Origin: Streptomyces sp. NBC_01707
Lineage (GTDB): Bacteria; Actinomycetota; Actinomycetes; Streptomycetales; Streptomycetaceae
Length of the DNA: 64,000 nt
NCBI RefSeq assembly: GCF_041438805.1
Contig: NZ_CP109190.1
Span: forward strand, 8,370,001-8,434,000
Direction: 5' to 3'
A model generated the notes under the pieces. It was not told the origin of the DNA, did no database searches, and was given only the letters and a program-made list of their open reading frames with translations. A program made the translations under genes and the position numbers. Positions 1 through 9,581 of this stretch are shown here, piece after piece; the stretch's first letter is position 1; every line of letters starts with the position of its first letter.

Positions 1-1191
1 GCCCATACCGAGCTGCCCCGGCGCCGATCGGTGGAAGCGAAGTGGCGGCTCGGTGTCGCGGCGACCGGGCTGGACATGGCGGCCAAGCGGGTGCTGCTGG
101 CCGACGGCGACGAGGTGGAGTACGACCGGCTGCTCATCGCGACCGGTGTACGGGCCAGGCCGTGGCCGCGCCCGGCGGAGGCCGAGCTGGACGGCGTCTT
201 CGTCCTTCGGACGCGCGACGACGCGGCCGGACTGCAGCGCCGGCTGATGGCCTCGCCCCGCAGGGTGTTCGTGATCGGCGCCGGCTTCACCGGCTCGGAG
301 ATCGCGTCCGCCTGCCGCGCGCGTGACCTCCCGGTCACGGTGGCGGAGCGCGCCGACGCGCCCCTGGTGGGTGCGCTGGGAGGGGTGGTCGGTGCGGTCG
401 CCGCGGAGCTGCACCGCGAGAACGGGGTGGACCTGCGCACCGGCGTCATGGTCACCGGCCTCGAAGGCGACTCGGTGGGGCGGGTGCGCGCCGCTCATCT
501 GTCCGACGGCAGCACCGTCGAGACGGACGTGGTGGTCGTCTCGCTCGGCGCGACCCGCAACACCGAATGGCTGGCCGGATCCGGACTCGGCGCGGGACCC
601 CGCGGGATCGCCTGCGACGCGGGATGCCGGGCCTTCGACTACCGGGGCATCGTGACCGACGACATCTTCGTCGCCGGAGATGTGGCCCGGTCCCCACATC
701 CGCTCTTCGGCTATCAGTTCCTCTCCCTCGAACACTGGGGCAACGCCGTCACGCAGTCCGAGGTGGCGGCGCACAACATGATCAGCTCCAGCACGGACCG
801 CCGTCCGCACATGTGGGTACCGGCCTTCTGGTCGTCCCAGTTCGGGGTGAACATCAAGTCGGTCGGAGTCCCGTCCATGGGCGAGGAGATCCTCATCGCG
901 CAGGGGTCGCTCGCCGAGCGCCGCTTCACCGGTGCGTACGGCTATCAGGGCCGCGTCATCGGTGCGGTCACCTTCGACAACTCACGATGGCTGCAGTTCT
1001 ACCAGGGGCTGATCGAGACGGCCGCGCCGTTCCCGCCGGCGTTCCTCACCGTGGACCGCCGGCCCGAGGGCCGGCAACCCGTCCCGGCCGACTTCCCGGA
1101 CCCCTCGCTGCCCACCCACGGGCCGACCGTCACCCTCAGCGGCTACTCGCCCGCCGACCGACGTCTGGTCTTCAAGCCGGCCCACTCCTGA
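1..1191 (+). CDS. FAD-dependent ferredoxin reductase (5' end outside window)
   Basis: The frame is open to base 1, so the N-terminal FAD-binding Rossmann motif lies off the left edge; a GTG at 31 is the first in-frame start but is probably internal. Visible are the ATG-type loop LLIATGVRARPW, the central NAD(P)H-binding motif VIGAGFTGSEIA (about residues 81-92 counted from codon 31) and the C-terminal FAD motif IFVAGDVARS. This order is that of ferredoxin/rubredoxin reductases that feed electrons from NAD(P)H through a ferredoxin to P450s. The P450 gene starts 75 bp downstream on the same strand, so it is the likely electron-transfer partner; the ferredoxin itself is not in the window. Confidence 0.85.
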   Translation, partial: AHTELPRRRSVEAKWRLGVAATGLDMAAKRVLLADGDEVEYDRLLIATGVRARPWPRPAEAELDGVFVLRTRDDAAGLQRRLMASPRRVFVIGAGFTGSEIASACRARDLPVTVAERADAPLVGALGGVVGAVAAELHRENGVDLRTGVMVTGLEGDSVGRVRAAHLSDGSTVETDVVVVSLGATRNTEWLAGSGLGAGPRGIACDAGCRAFDYRGIVTDDIFVAGDVARSPHPLFGYQFLSLEHWGNAVTQSEVAAHNMISSSTDRRPHMWVPAFWSSQFGVNIKSVGVPSMGEEILIAQGSLAERRFTGAYGYQGRVIGAVTFDNSRWLQFYQGLIETAAPFPPAFLTVDRRPEGRQPVPADFPDPSLPTHGPTVTLSGYSPADRRLVFKPAHS

Positions 1192-1266
1192 CCCCCGGCG
1201 GGGCCCGACAGCCCGCTGCCCGACGCCGAAACGGCCCCTTCTGCTCCCACGCCCCGAGGACCCGCC

Positions 1267-2505
1267 ATGACGCAAGCCCCGCTCCTGCGCCAGATCACCG
1301 ATTACGCCAACCGTGCCGACCCGTACCCGCTGTACGCGGAACTCCGCAGGACCCCGGTGTTCCAGGAGGAGGACGGTGGCCCGTTCGTCATCAGCACGTA
1401 CTGGGACATCCAGAGCCTGCTCCACGATCCGCGGATCAGCTCCGACGCCGCCAACCTCACCGCGCGCGGCGACGGCCAGTTGACCGAGCAGGAGGAGACG
1501 GCTCTGCCGCCCAGCTTCCTGCGGCTCGACCCTCCGGAGCACGACCGGCTGCGTCGGATGACCAACCGTCCGTTCGGCCCGCCGCACAGCCCCAGACGGG
1601 TCCACGACATGCGCGGCGAGCTCGACGGGATCGTCTCGGACCTGATCGCCGGCTTCGGGGACACGGACCGGATCGATGTGGTCGACCAGTTCTCGTATCC
1701 CTTTCCCGTGACCGTGATCTGCCGGCTGCTCGGGGTGCCGCGGGAGGACGAGGCCCGCTTCCACTCGTGGGCGGACACCATCGCCGCCGGCCTGGACCCG
1801 GTTCCGGGCGACGACCCCACCGAGCGGAACCGCGTCACGCACGAGGCCAGGACGCAGCTGGGCATGTATCTGGCGGGGCTGGTCGAGGAGCGCCGCAAGG
1901 CACCCGGTGACGACATGCTCTCCGAGCTGGTGACCAGCCATGGACCGGACGGTCCGATGACGACGATGGAGGTGCTCAGCACCGCTGCCCTGCTGCTGAT
2001 CGCCGGCCATGAGACGACGGTCAACCTGATCACCAACGGGATGCTCACCCTGCTGCGCCACCCGGAGGCACTGCAGAGGCTCCGGGACGACCCGCTCCTC
2101 GCCGTCAACATCGTGGAGGAACTGCTGCGTTACGAGCCGCCGGTGCAGCTGGTGCCGCAGCGCACGTGTATCGCGGACATCGAGGTCCGCGGGGTCACCA
2201 TCCCGAAGGGCTCGTCGATCTGGCTCGTCCTGGCCGCCGGAAACCGGGACCCGGAGCGCTTCGAGGACCCCGAGCGGTTCGACCCGGACCGCAAGGACAT
2301 CCAGCACCTCGGTTTCGGCAGCGGCATCCACAGTTGTTTCGGCGCACCGCTCGCCAGGCTGGAGGCGCAGCTCGCCCTGACCGAGCTGGCCCGCAGGCTC
2401 GACAATCCTCGCCTGGTGGAGGACCCGCCCCCCTACCGGCAGAACGCCGTCCTGCGCGGCCCCCGCCATCTGAACATCACGTTCGACGGCCTGCGCCCCC
2501 GGTAG
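1267..2505 (+). CDS. Cytochrome P450
   Basis: A 412-aa soluble bacterial P450 with all hallmark motifs: I-helix oxygen-activation AGHETT (residues 246-251), K-helix ExxR (E285-L-L-R288) and the heme loop FGSGIHSCFG with thiolate Cys357. Usual length for actinobacterial class I P450s. The ATG has a GAGGA Shine-Dalgarno 6 nt upstream. It sits between a ferredoxin reductase and an SDR dehydrogenase in one direction, suggesting hydroxylation of a small molecule followed by alcohol oxidation. The substrate cannot be read from the sequence; CYP105/107-like families are the nearest impression. Confidence 0.93.
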   Translation: MTQAPLLRQITDYANRADPYPLYAELRRTPVFQEEDGGPFVISTYWDIQSLLHDPRISSDAANLTARGDGQLTEQEETALPPSFLRLDPPEHDRLRRMTNRPFGPPHSPRRVHDMRGELDGIVSDLIAGFGDTDRIDVVDQFSYPFPVTVICRLLGVPREDEARFHSWADTIAAGLDPVPGDDPTERNRVTHEARTQLGMYLAGLVEERRKAPGDDMLSELVTSHGPDGPMTTMEVLSTAALLLIAGHETTVNLITNGMLTLLRHPEALQRLRDDPLLAVNIVEELLRYEPPVQLVPQRTCIADIEVRGVTIPKGSSIWLVLAAGNRDPERFEDPERFDPDRKDIQHLGFGSGIHSCFGAPLARLEAQLALTELARRLDNPRLVEDPPPYRQNAVLRGPRHLNITFDGLRPR

Positions 2506-2580
2506 GAGCGAATCGACGTTCCGTCAGCTGTGCACGGTGGTCCGGTGAGTGAACGATCCTCGTCTACGTACACGCCTTTT

Positions 2581-2597
2581 TGACGGTCCGTCATGAG
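2581..2597 (+). promoter_or_regulatory. Palindromic operator-like site upstream of SDR
   Basis: TGACGG-T-CCGTCA (2581-2593) is a perfect 6-bp inverted repeat, and the overlapping CCGTC-ATGA-GACGG forms a second one. The site lies 15 bp before the SDR start in the 103-bp gap after the P450 gene. Size and symmetry fit a TetR-type repressor site; no such regulator lies next to it, so the assignment is inferred. Confidence 0.45.
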
Positions 2598-2608
2598 ACG
2601 GTACGGAG

Positions 2609-3445
2609 ATGACCTCATCACCGGCACTCGACGGAAGGGCGGCTCTGGTCACCGGGGCCTCCCGGGGCATCGGCCTCGCCACGGCGCAGGCCCTGGGCGA
2701 GGCGGGAGCGATGGTCTGCATCACCGCTCGCGACCCCGCGGGAGTGGACGTGGCCGTGGACCGGCTCTCCGCCACCGGCGTCAGGGCGGTCGGCCGCGCC
2801 GGCTCGGTCGCGGATCCCGCGCACCTGGCAGCGTGCACGGATCTCGTGGTGCGGGAGTTCGGACGGCTCGACATCCTCGTCAACAACGCCGGGACCAATG
2901 CCCCGTTCGGCCCGCTGATGGAGGCCGAGCCCGAGGTCTGGCGTGACGCTTTCGCCGTGAACGTGGAGGCGCCGCTGCGCCTGATCCAGCTCGCCTGGCG
3001 GGCATGGATGCGCGAGCACGGCGGAGCAGTCGTCAACATCTGCACCGAGGGCACCTACGGCGTGGGGCCGCAGGTCGGCGCGTACGGCACGAGCAAGGCG
3101 GCCCTGCTCCACCTGACCCGCCAGCTCGCTGGTGAGCTGGCGCCCGGTGTGCGGGTGAACGCTGTCTCGCCTGGCCTGGTGCGGACCGAGATGGCGCGAT
3201 TCGTGTGGGAGCGGGCCGAGGAGCGGATCGCCCGGAGCCTGCCGCTGGCCCGGATCGGCGAACCGGAGGACGTGGCGCGCGCGGTGCTGTGGCTGGTCTC
3301 CGATGAGGCGGACTGGGTCACCGGCACGGACCTGCTCGTCGACGGCGGCACGAGGGTACGAGCGGCCGGCCGGGCCGGCTCCGGCATGCCCACGGACGCC
3401 GTGGGCGACGTTCTGGCGCGTACGGAGCCGCGGAGCAGCACGTAG
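2609..3445 (+). CDS. SDR family NAD(P)-dependent oxidoreductase
   Basis: A 278-aa classical short-chain dehydrogenase. It has the cofactor motif TGASRGIG (residues 15-22), NNAG and the active-site YGTSK. Counting 13 residues back from the catalytic Tyr lands on Thr (in ICTEG), where most family members have Ser; Thr can in principle serve. The C-terminus carries the usual VNAVSPGLVRTEM and LVDGG segments plus a tail of about 25 residues after the fold. The start ATG has GGAG immediately before it, a poor spacing. Following the P450, it may oxidise the hydroxylated product or act separately under the palindromic operator at 2581. Confidence 0.88.
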   Translation: MTSSPALDGRAALVTGASRGIGLATAQALGEAGAMVCITARDPAGVDVAVDRLSATGVRAVGRAGSVADPAHLAACTDLVVREFGRLDILVNNAGTNAPFGPLMEAEPEVWRDAFAVNVEAPLRLIQLAWRAWMREHGGAVVNICTEGTYGVGPQVGAYGTSKAALLHLTRQLAGELAPGVRVNAVSPGLVRTEMARFVWERAEERIARSLPLARIGEPEDVARAVLWLVSDEADWVTGTDLLVDGGTRVRAAGRAGSGMPTDAVGDVLARTEPRSST

Positions 3446-3560
3446 CCGCCGACACCGGCGGGCTCGATGCGGAGTGGTGAAGCGACCGCCCGGGCCGCGC
3501 GGAGATGTGGCGGAGCCCGCCGCAAGGGCGCCGACCGACGACGGACCTGTCGACCGACGT

Positions 3561-3597
3561 GCCGGTGGGGCACCCGAAGTCCGGGTGCCCCACCGGC
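3561..3597. terminator. Bidirectional terminator hairpin between SDR and chitinase
   Basis: A perfect 16-bp stem (3561-3576 paired with 3582-3597) with a 5-nt AAGTC loop lies between the convergent SDR and chitinase genes, 15 bp from the chitinase stop. There is no long T tract, which is common for Streptomyces terminators. Confidence 0.85.
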
Positions 3598-3611
3598 TGT
3601 TGGTCACCCGG

Positions 3612-5279
3612 TCAGCCGGTGAAGCCGGCGGTGATGGAGGTGAACTGCCAGTCGCTCTGGGCGATGCCCGAGCAGGTCTCCTGGAGGCCGCCGCCGGGGC
3701 AGCCGTGGTCGCGGTTGACGGACCAGAAGGCGAGGCGTGCGATGTGGTGCGAGTTGGCCCAGTTGCGGATGTCGGTCCAGTTCTGGACGGTGGTGGTCTC
3801 CTGGTTGTCGCTGACGCCGTTCATGCCGGAGATGCCGATGTGGGCGTAGGCGGTGGCGTCGTCCCAGCCGAAGGCGGACTTCAGCTTGACCTTGAGGCCC
3901 TCGGTCGCGCTGACGGTACTGGCGTACATGTCGGTGGATGCGTTGCCGAAGTCGAAGGGCATGATGGTGAAGACGTCGATGTCCGCGCCCAGGGCCTTGG
4001 CCTGGTCGATGAGACGGTTGCCGTAGCTGTTCGGTCCGGTGGTCGTGGTGCCGAAGGTGACGATGGTCTTCAGACCCGGGTTGTTCTGCTTGACGATCTT
4101 CAGAGCGCCGAGAATACGGTCCTGCACGACGGTGTTCTCGAATTCGTCCGTGTTCTCGATGTCGATGTCGATCGCCTTGAGCCCGTACGCGTCTATCACC
4201 TTCTGGTAGGCGCCGGCCAGCGCCGCCGGGGTGGAGCAGTTCGGGCCGAGCTTGTTGCCCTGCCAGCCGCCGAAGGACGGGACGACGTCACCGCCGGCCG
4301 CCCGGATGGCGGCGATGGCCGACTGGTCGACACCGCCGGTCAGCGCGCGCTGGCCGTCCCAGGCCGGATTGCAGCCACCGGAGGACAGGATGAAGGCCAT
4401 GGTGAACCATTTGACTCCGGTGGCGTTCATCACCGTGCTCGGGGCCGGCGGGTTGCCCCAGCCGAGGTAGAGGTAGGGGGCGGCCTGCTTGAAGCCCGTC
4501 CCGCCGCTGCTCCCGGAACTGGTGGTGACGCTCACCGCGTCGGACGCGGCCGAGACGTTGCCGGCCGCATCGCGCGCCTTGACGGTGAACGAGTACGTCG
4601 TGCTCGCGGCCAGGCCGCTCACGGTGGCGCCGGTTCCGGTGACGCTGCTGACCTTGGTGCTGCCCTGGTAGATGTCGTATCCCGTGACGCCGATGTCGTC
4701 GGTGGCGGCGGTCCAGGAAAGAGTGGCGCTGGAGGAGGTCTTGCCGGTGGACCGGAGGTCGCTGGGCGCGGTGGGTGCCTGGGTGTCGACGCTGCCTCCC
4801 GGTCCGTCCAGGGTGATGTCGTCGGCATAGTAAGTGCCCTGGCCGTACCAGCCGTTGAGGTAGATCTCGGCGCTGGTCTGGGACGCGCCGGTGGTGAAGG
4901 AGAGCGAGAGCTGGGTGTAGCCGGACGTCGACGTGGTCCAGGTGGAGCTGCCGCCGGTCACACCGAGGTAGACGTAGCTGCCACGTACCCAACCGGACAG
5001 CGTGTACGTCGTGTTGGGCTGCACGGCGACGGTCTGGGTGCACTTGGCGTTGTCGCTGTCCCCGGCGGCCCCCGCCAGCGCCTTGCTGCCGCTGTGCACC
5101 GGGCTGGACACCACGGAAGCGAGGCCGCCGCTGCACGACCAGCCCGACAGGGTTGCGGATTCGAAGCCGGAGTTGTTGACCAGGTTCGCCGCGGATGCTG
5201 TGCCGGGAACGGTCAGGGTGGCTGCTGTACCGAGCAGGACTGCACCTGCCAGAGCGAGCAGGCGTGATCGAGTGCGCAC
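3612..5279 (-). CDS. Secreted GH18 chitinase with carbohydrate-binding and fibronectin III domains
   Basis: A 555-aa extracellular chitinase. The GTG start at 5279 is chosen over an upstream in-frame codon (5348) because GGAGGT lies 3-4 nt before it and a Sec signal peptide ([15 protein letters not shown], cleavage after TASA) begins at once. Domain order: an N-terminal carbohydrate-binding module ([17 protein letters not shown]), a fibronectin III module (about residues 180-265) and a C-terminal GH18 barrel with the catalytic DxDxE motif in AIDIDIEN. It hydrolyses chitin outside the cell. A palindrome and a consensus promoter lie upstream (5414-5466). It is separate from the rhamnose genes behind it. 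Confidence 0.93.
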   Translation of the reverse strand: MRTRSRLLALAGAVLLGTAATLTVPGTASAANLVNNSGFESATLSGWSCSGGLASVVSSPVHSGSKALAGAAGDSDNAKCTQTVAVQPNTTYTLSGWVRGSYVYLGVTGGSSTWTTSTSGYTQLSLSFTTGASQTSAEIYLNGWYGQGTYYADDITLDGPGGSVDTQAPTAPSDLRSTGKTSSSATLSWTAATDDIGVTGYDIYQGSTKVSSVTGTGATVSGLAASTTYSFTVKARDAAGNVSAASDAVSVTTSSGSSGGTGFKQAAPYLYLGWGNPPAPSTVMNATGVKWFTMAFILSSGGCNPAWDGQRALTGGVDQSAIAAIRAAGGDVVPSFGGWQGNKLGPNCSTPAALAGAYQKVIDAYGLKAIDIDIENTDEFENTVVQDRILGALKIVKQNNPGLKTIVTFGTTTTGPNSYGNRLIDQAKALGADIDVFTIMPFDFGNASTDMYASTVSATEGLKVKLKSAFGWDDATAYAHIGISGMNGVSDNQETTTVQNWTDIRNWANSHHIARLAFWSVNRDHGCPGGGLQETCSGIAQSDWQFTSITAGFTG

Positions 5280-5413
5280 GGGACCTCCGTTGTGGGGACG
5301 AGGGACAAACGCGAACCGCGACAGCGTCGACACCGACGCCGGTGACACGAGCGAAAATGGCCTCCCGGCCCGCGGGGGACGGGCCGGGGAAGCGCATGTC
5401 GGGCTGGGTCGAC

Positions 5414-5443
5414 AGCTTCCCGAAGTGGCAAATCGCTTGTCAA
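5414..5443 (-). promoter_or_regulatory. Predicted promoter of chitinase gene
   Basis: On the minus strand TTGACA (5438-5443) is followed after 18 nt by GAAGCT (5414-5419), giving a transcript with a leader of about 130 nt before the GTG start. The -35 is perfect and the -10 only partial. Confidence 0.45.
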
Positions 5444-5453
5444 TAGTTTGATT

Positions 5454-5466
5454 AGGAAACTTTCCT
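5454..5466 (-). promoter_or_regulatory. AGGAAA-C-TTTCCT palindrome upstream of chitinase promoter
   Basis: A perfect 6-bp inverted repeat around one base lies 10 bp upstream of the -35 box of the chitinase promoter. Similar AGGAAA/TTTCCT palindromes occur before secreted hydrolase genes of streptomycetes (general recollection, not checked here). The binding protein is not assigned. The rest of the 323-bp gap 5280-5602 shows no gene. Confidence 0.5.
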
Positions 5467-5602
5467 GTTCATCGTGCGGACCTGATCCACTCGGCGCCGT
5501 TGCGCTGGGACCGGCGCTGAGCGGACATCAAGTCGACTACCAGACAGGGTCGTTGGATGTTCGAGGCGCGGAGTGGCTCGTGAGGTCAGGCGACGAAGGA
5601 CG

Positions 5603-7132
5603 TCAGCCGCGGGGCTGTTCGTCCTCACCCTCGCTGTGCCGGTGGGACTCCCGGCCGTCCGCGATGCGGGCCTCCGCACGCTCCCAGGCTCTGCGATCAC
5701 CCATGGGCTCATGGCGCCGCAGTTCCTGTGTCTCGCACAGCAGTCGGCGCAGGTCGGACAGGTCACCTGCCACCGCGCCCGCGGTACGGGCCTGCACCAG
5801 GACGTTGCCGAGCGCCGCGGCCTCGGCCGGGCCCGCCACCACGGGCAGCCCGCACGCGTCCGCCGTCAGCCGGCACAGCAGCTCGTTGCGGGCGCCGCCG
5901 CCGACGATGTGCACGGCGTCGACCGTACGGCCGGAAAGCCGCTGGGCGTCCATGAGCGCGCGGCGGTGGGCCAGGGCCAGTGAGTCCAGCACGCAGCGGG
6001 TGGTCTCGGCCGCGTCGCGTGGCACGGGCTGGCCGGTGCGGCGGCAGGCCTCGGAGATCCGCTCCGGCATCCGGCCCGGTGCGATGAACTCCGGATCGCC
6101 CGCGTCCACGACCGAGCGAAGGGGGGCGGACTCGGCGGCGCGGCGCAGCAGTTCGTCCAACTCGTAGGTCCGGCCCTGCGACTCCCAGGCGCGCAGGCAT
6201 TCCTGGAGCAGCCACAGACCCATGATGTTGCGCAGGTAGCGGACGGTGCCGTCCACGCCCAGCTCGTTGGTGAAGTTGGCGCGGCGACTGTCCTCGGTGA
6301 GGACGGGCGCATCCAGTTCGAGCCCGGCCAGCGACCACGTGCCGGTGGCGATGTACGCGAAGCGGTCACCGCGTGCGGGTACGCCCACCACGGCGGACGC
6401 GGTGTCGTGCGACCCGACGGCGGTCACGGGCACGGGTCCCCCGAGCCCCGTCTCGGCCAGTACCTCCGGCAACAACTGCCCTGCCCGGTCGCCGGGCCGG
6501 CGCAGGGGCGCGAAGAGCGAGAGGTCGATTCCGAGGGTGTCGGCGACGGGCCGGGACCAGTCGCGGGCGCGTGGGTCGATCAGCTGGGTGGTGGAGGCGT
6601 TGGTCAGCTCGGTGCCGACCTCGCCCGTCAGCCAGTACGAGACGAGGTCCGGGATCATCAGCAGCCTGCGGGCCGCGGCCAGTGCGGGTGTGCCCTGGGC
6701 GGCGACCAGCTGATAGACGGTGTTGAAGGGGAGGTGCTGCAGCCCGGTGGCCGCGTACAGAGCGGTGGGCTGCAGCGTCCCGGCGACCTTCGCGATGGCG
6801 CTCCCCGTACGGCCGTCCCGGTAGTGCACGGGGTTGCCGATGAGCGCGCCGTCCGCGTCGAGAAGGCCGTAGTCCACGGCCCAGGAATCGATCCCCACGC
6901 TCGCCGGGGGCCCGCCCGCGAACCGGCCTGCGGCCTGCAGACCTTCGAGCACGCCGCGGTACAGGGCGAGGATGTCCCAGTGCAGGGTCGAGCCGACCCG
7001 TACGGGAGTGTTGGGGAAGCGGTGCACTTCCGTCAGATCGAGCGTTCCGGCGGCCACCCGGCCCACCATCACGCGGCCGCTGGACGCGCCCAGGTCGACG
7101 GCTGCGAAGGGGCGGGGATCGGTCGGTGCCAC
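5603..7132 (-). CDS. rhaB: Rhamnulokinase
   Basis: A 509-aa FGGY-family carbohydrate kinase. The N-terminal phosphate-binding loop AAVDLGASSGRVMVG is the rhamnulokinase version of the FGGY motif, and the C-terminal lobe has the adenosine-binding VHIVGGGARNELLC. It phosphorylates L-rhamnulose to L-rhamnulose 1-phosphate, the substrate of the aldolase encoded just upstream. Likely GTG start with AAGGAC about 10 nt before it. It is the last gene of the leftward rhaI-rhaD/E-rhaB group; the 162-bp spacer to the aldolase gene has no gene and no clear promoter, so co-transcription is likely. Confidence 0.92.
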   Translation of the reverse strand: MAPTDPRPFAAVDLGASSGRVMVGRVAAGTLDLTEVHRFPNTPVRVGSTLHWDILALYRGVLEGLQAAGRFAGGPPASVGIDSWAVDYGLLDADGALIGNPVHYRDGRTGSAIAKVAGTLQPTALYAATGLQHLPFNTVYQLVAAQGTPALAAARRLLMIPDLVSYWLTGEVGTELTNASTTQLIDPRARDWSRPVADTLGIDLSLFAPLRRPGDRAGQLLPEVLAETGLGGPVPVTAVGSHDTASAVVGVPARGDRFAYIATGTWSLAGLELDAPVLTEDSRRANFTNELGVDGTVRYLRNIMGLWLLQECLRAWESQGRTYELDELLRRAAESAPLRSVVDAGDPEFIAPGRMPERISEACRRTGQPVPRDAAETTRCVLDSLALAHRRALMDAQRLSGRTVDAVHIVGGGARNELLCRLTADACGLPVVAGPAEAAALGNVLVQARTAGAVAGDLSDLRRLLCETQELRRHEPMGDRRAWERAEARIADGRESHRHSEGEDEQPRG

Positions 7133-7294
7133 GTCTTGTCAGTCCTTCGTGAGGGTTCGTACGAGCTGTGGTGCGGCGCCGTGCCTGCCCGCACCAGGGC
7201 GGAACGGCTCTCCGCGGGCGGCGCGGGCGGTGCCCGGCGGCGCGCCGCGGTGCAGGGCGGCGGCGCGGCAGGACGCCCGCCCCGCACACGGGCG

Positions 7295-9340
7295 CTACCG
7301 CAGGAACGCCGCCGCGACCCCCGCGTCGACCGGCACATGGAGCCCCGTCGTATGACTCAAGTCCCCGCCGGTCAGAGCGAACACCGCGTTGGCGACATGC
7401 ACAGGGAGCACCTCCCTCTTCAGCAGGGTCCGCCGGGCGTAGAACTCGCCCAGCTTCTCCTCCTCCACGCCGTACACGGCCGCCCGCTTCGCCCCCCAGC
7501 CGCCGGCGAAGATACCGGAACCGCGCACCACCCCGTCAGGGTTGATGCCGTTGACCCGGATGCCGTGCTCGCCCAGTTCGGCTGCCAGCAGCCGGACCTG
7601 GTGGGCCTGGTCGGCCTTGGTCGCTCCGTACGCGATGTTGTTCGGGCCCGCGAACACGCCGTTCTTGGAGGCGATGTAGACGATGTCGCCGCCGATGCCC
7701 TGCGCAGTCATCACCCGCGCCGCCTCACGGGAGACGAGGAAGGACCCGCGGGCCATGATGTCGTGCTGGAGGTCCCAGTCCTCCGCCGTGGTCTCCAGCA
7801 GCGGCTTGGAGATGGAGATCCCCGCGTTGTTGACCACCAGGTCGACGCCGCCGAAGGCGAGCGACGCGGCGGCGAAGGCGGCGACGATCTGCTCCTCGGA
7901 GGTGACGTCCACGGTCACGGCGACCGCCTTGTCGGGGCCGCCCAGCTCATCGGCCACCACAGTGGCGCTGTCCGCGTCGACGTCGGCGACCACCACGCAC
8001 GCGCCCTCGGCGGCCAGCCGGTGCGCGATGGCCTTGCCGATGCCGGAGCCGGCCCCCGTCACGAGCGCGACCCGGGTCGCCAGGGGCTTGGACGGCGGCA
8101 TCCGGCGGAGCTTGGCCTCCTCCAGCTCCCAGTACTCGATGCGGAACTTCTCGGACTCCTCGATGGGTGCGTAGGAGGAGACGGCCTCGGCCCCGCGCAT
8201 CACGTTGATAGCGTTGACGTAGAACTCGCCTGCCACGCGTGCGGTCTGCTTGTCCTTGCCGAAACTGAACATGCCGACGCCCGGGACGAGGACGATGGCC
8301 GGGTCCGCGCCGCGCATGGCGGGGGAGCCGGCGTCGGCGTGCCGCTCGTAGTACGCGCGGTAGTCCTCGCGATAGGCGGCGTGCAGCTCCGTCAGCCGTG
8401 CGACCGCCTCCTCCAGCGGGACACCGGCCGGCAGGTCGAGGACCAGCGGACGGACCTTCGTCCGCAGGAAGTGGTCGGGGCAGGAGGTGCCGAGTGCGGC
8501 GAGCCGCGGGTGCTCGGCGCGCGCCAGGAAGTCCAGTACGACATCGGAGTCGGTGAAGTGGCCCACCTGCGGGAGGTCGGTGGAGGCCAGACCACGGACG
8601 ACGGGGGCGAGCGCGGCGGCGCGGGCCCGGCGCTCGTCCTCGGCCGGCGCCCCGTACCCGTCGAGTACCGGCCCGAAGGGTTCCGCCCTGCCACGATCGG
8701 CGAGGAACGCCCCGGCGGTGCGGATGATGTGCAGGGAGTTGCGCTCGCACTCCTCGGACGACCCGCCCCAGGCGGTGATGCCGTGGCCGCCGAGGACGCA
8801 GCCGATGGCCTCGGGGTGGGCAGCCTTGACGGCCGCGATGTCCAGGCCGAGCTGGAAGCCGGGGCGGCGCCACGGCACCCACACGACCTGGTTGCCGAAG
8901 CACTCCTTGGTCAGTGCCTCGCCGTCGGCGGCGCATGCGAGCGCGATGCCGGAGTCGGGATGGAGATGGTCGACGTGGGCGGCCTCGACGAGGCCGTGCA
9001 TCGCGGTGTCGATGGACGGCGCGGCGCCCCCCTTCCCGTGCAGGCAGTAGTCGAACGCCGCGACCATCTCGTCCTCGCGGTCCACGCCCGGGTACACCCC
9101 GGTCAGCGCGCGCAGCCGGTCCAGCCGCAGTGCGGCGAGCCCGTCGGCCTTGAGCGTGCCCAGGTCGCCGCCCGAACCCTTGACCCACATCAGCTCGATG
9201 TCGCCGCCGGTCACGGGGTCGGTGGCGGTGCCCTTCGCGGAGGTGTTTCCGCCCGCGTAGTTGGTGTTGCGGGCGTCCGCGCCCAGTCGGTGGGACCGAG
9301 CGAGCAGCTCCGCCACGCGCTCGTGAGGTGCGTTTGTCAT
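7295..9340 (-). CDS. rhaD: Bifunctional rhamnulose-1-phosphate aldolase / lactaldehyde-type short-chain dehydrogenase
   Basis: A 681-aa fusion. The N-terminal part (about 1-400) is a class II aldolase/adducin fold with metal-ligand histidines (DHLHPDSG, GGHGITAWG). The C-terminal part (about 420-681) is an SDR with TGAGSGIGKA, NNAG and YGATK motifs. Established for this family: the first half splits L-rhamnulose 1-phosphate into DHAP and L-lactaldehyde, and the second oxidises lactaldehyde. ATG 9340 is preferred over GTG 9343 because GGAAG sits 7 nt upstream. An 8-codon mini-ORF (MTKLEGSK, 9366 to 9340) ends across this ATG (TGATG), which could couple translation. Middle gene of the rhamnose catabolic operon. 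Confidence 0.92.
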   Translation of the reverse strand: MTNAPHERVAELLARSHRLGADARNTNYAGGNTSAKGTATDPVTGGDIELMWVKGSGGDLGTLKADGLAALRLDRLRALTGVYPGVDREDEMVAAFDYCLHGKGGAAPSIDTAMHGLVEAAHVDHLHPDSGIALACAADGEALTKECFGNQVVWVPWRRPGFQLGLDIAAVKAAHPEAIGCVLGGHGITAWGGSSEECERNSLHIIRTAGAFLADRGRAEPFGPVLDGYGAPAEDERRARAAALAPVVRGLASTDLPQVGHFTDSDVVLDFLARAEHPRLAALGTSCPDHFLRTKVRPLVLDLPAGVPLEEAVARLTELHAAYREDYRAYYERHADAGSPAMRGADPAIVLVPGVGMFSFGKDKQTARVAGEFYVNAINVMRGAEAVSSYAPIEESEKFRIEYWELEEAKLRRMPPSKPLATRVALVTGAGSGIGKAIAHRLAAEGACVVVADVDADSATVVADELGGPDKAVAVTVDVTSEEQIVAAFAAASLAFGGVDLVVNNAGISISKPLLETTAEDWDLQHDIMARGSFLVSREAARVMTAQGIGGDIVYIASKNGVFAGPNNIAYGATKADQAHQVRLLAAELGEHGIRVNGINPDGVVRGSGIFAGGWGAKRAAVYGVEEEKLGEFYARRTLLKREVLPVHVANAVFALTGGDLSHTTGLHVPVDAGVAAAFLR

Positions 9341-9581
9341 CACTTGCTTCCTTCGAGTTTCGTCATGGCTTCCTGCCGACGGGGTGCGGTGGGCTCACGT
9401 CGCAGGGCTTGCCCCGCGTGGGACGCAAACCGCCGCGGGAGATCGTGGTCCCGCCGCGGCGCCCGCTTCCCGACGCGACAACGGGCGGCCGGCGGTGCCG
9501 AACCGGCTGCGGGCGTCGTGCTCGACCCCACTCCACCGTGGTGGCCACGCACGCCGCCCCTCCGTGTTCCCGCGGGAGGCC

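Noticed and set aside
3303..5267. Long plus-strand open frame (654 codons) opposite the chitinase
   Set aside because: It mirrors the chitinase frame, is low-complexity in composition with no family similarity, and is explained by GC-biased codon use on the other strand.
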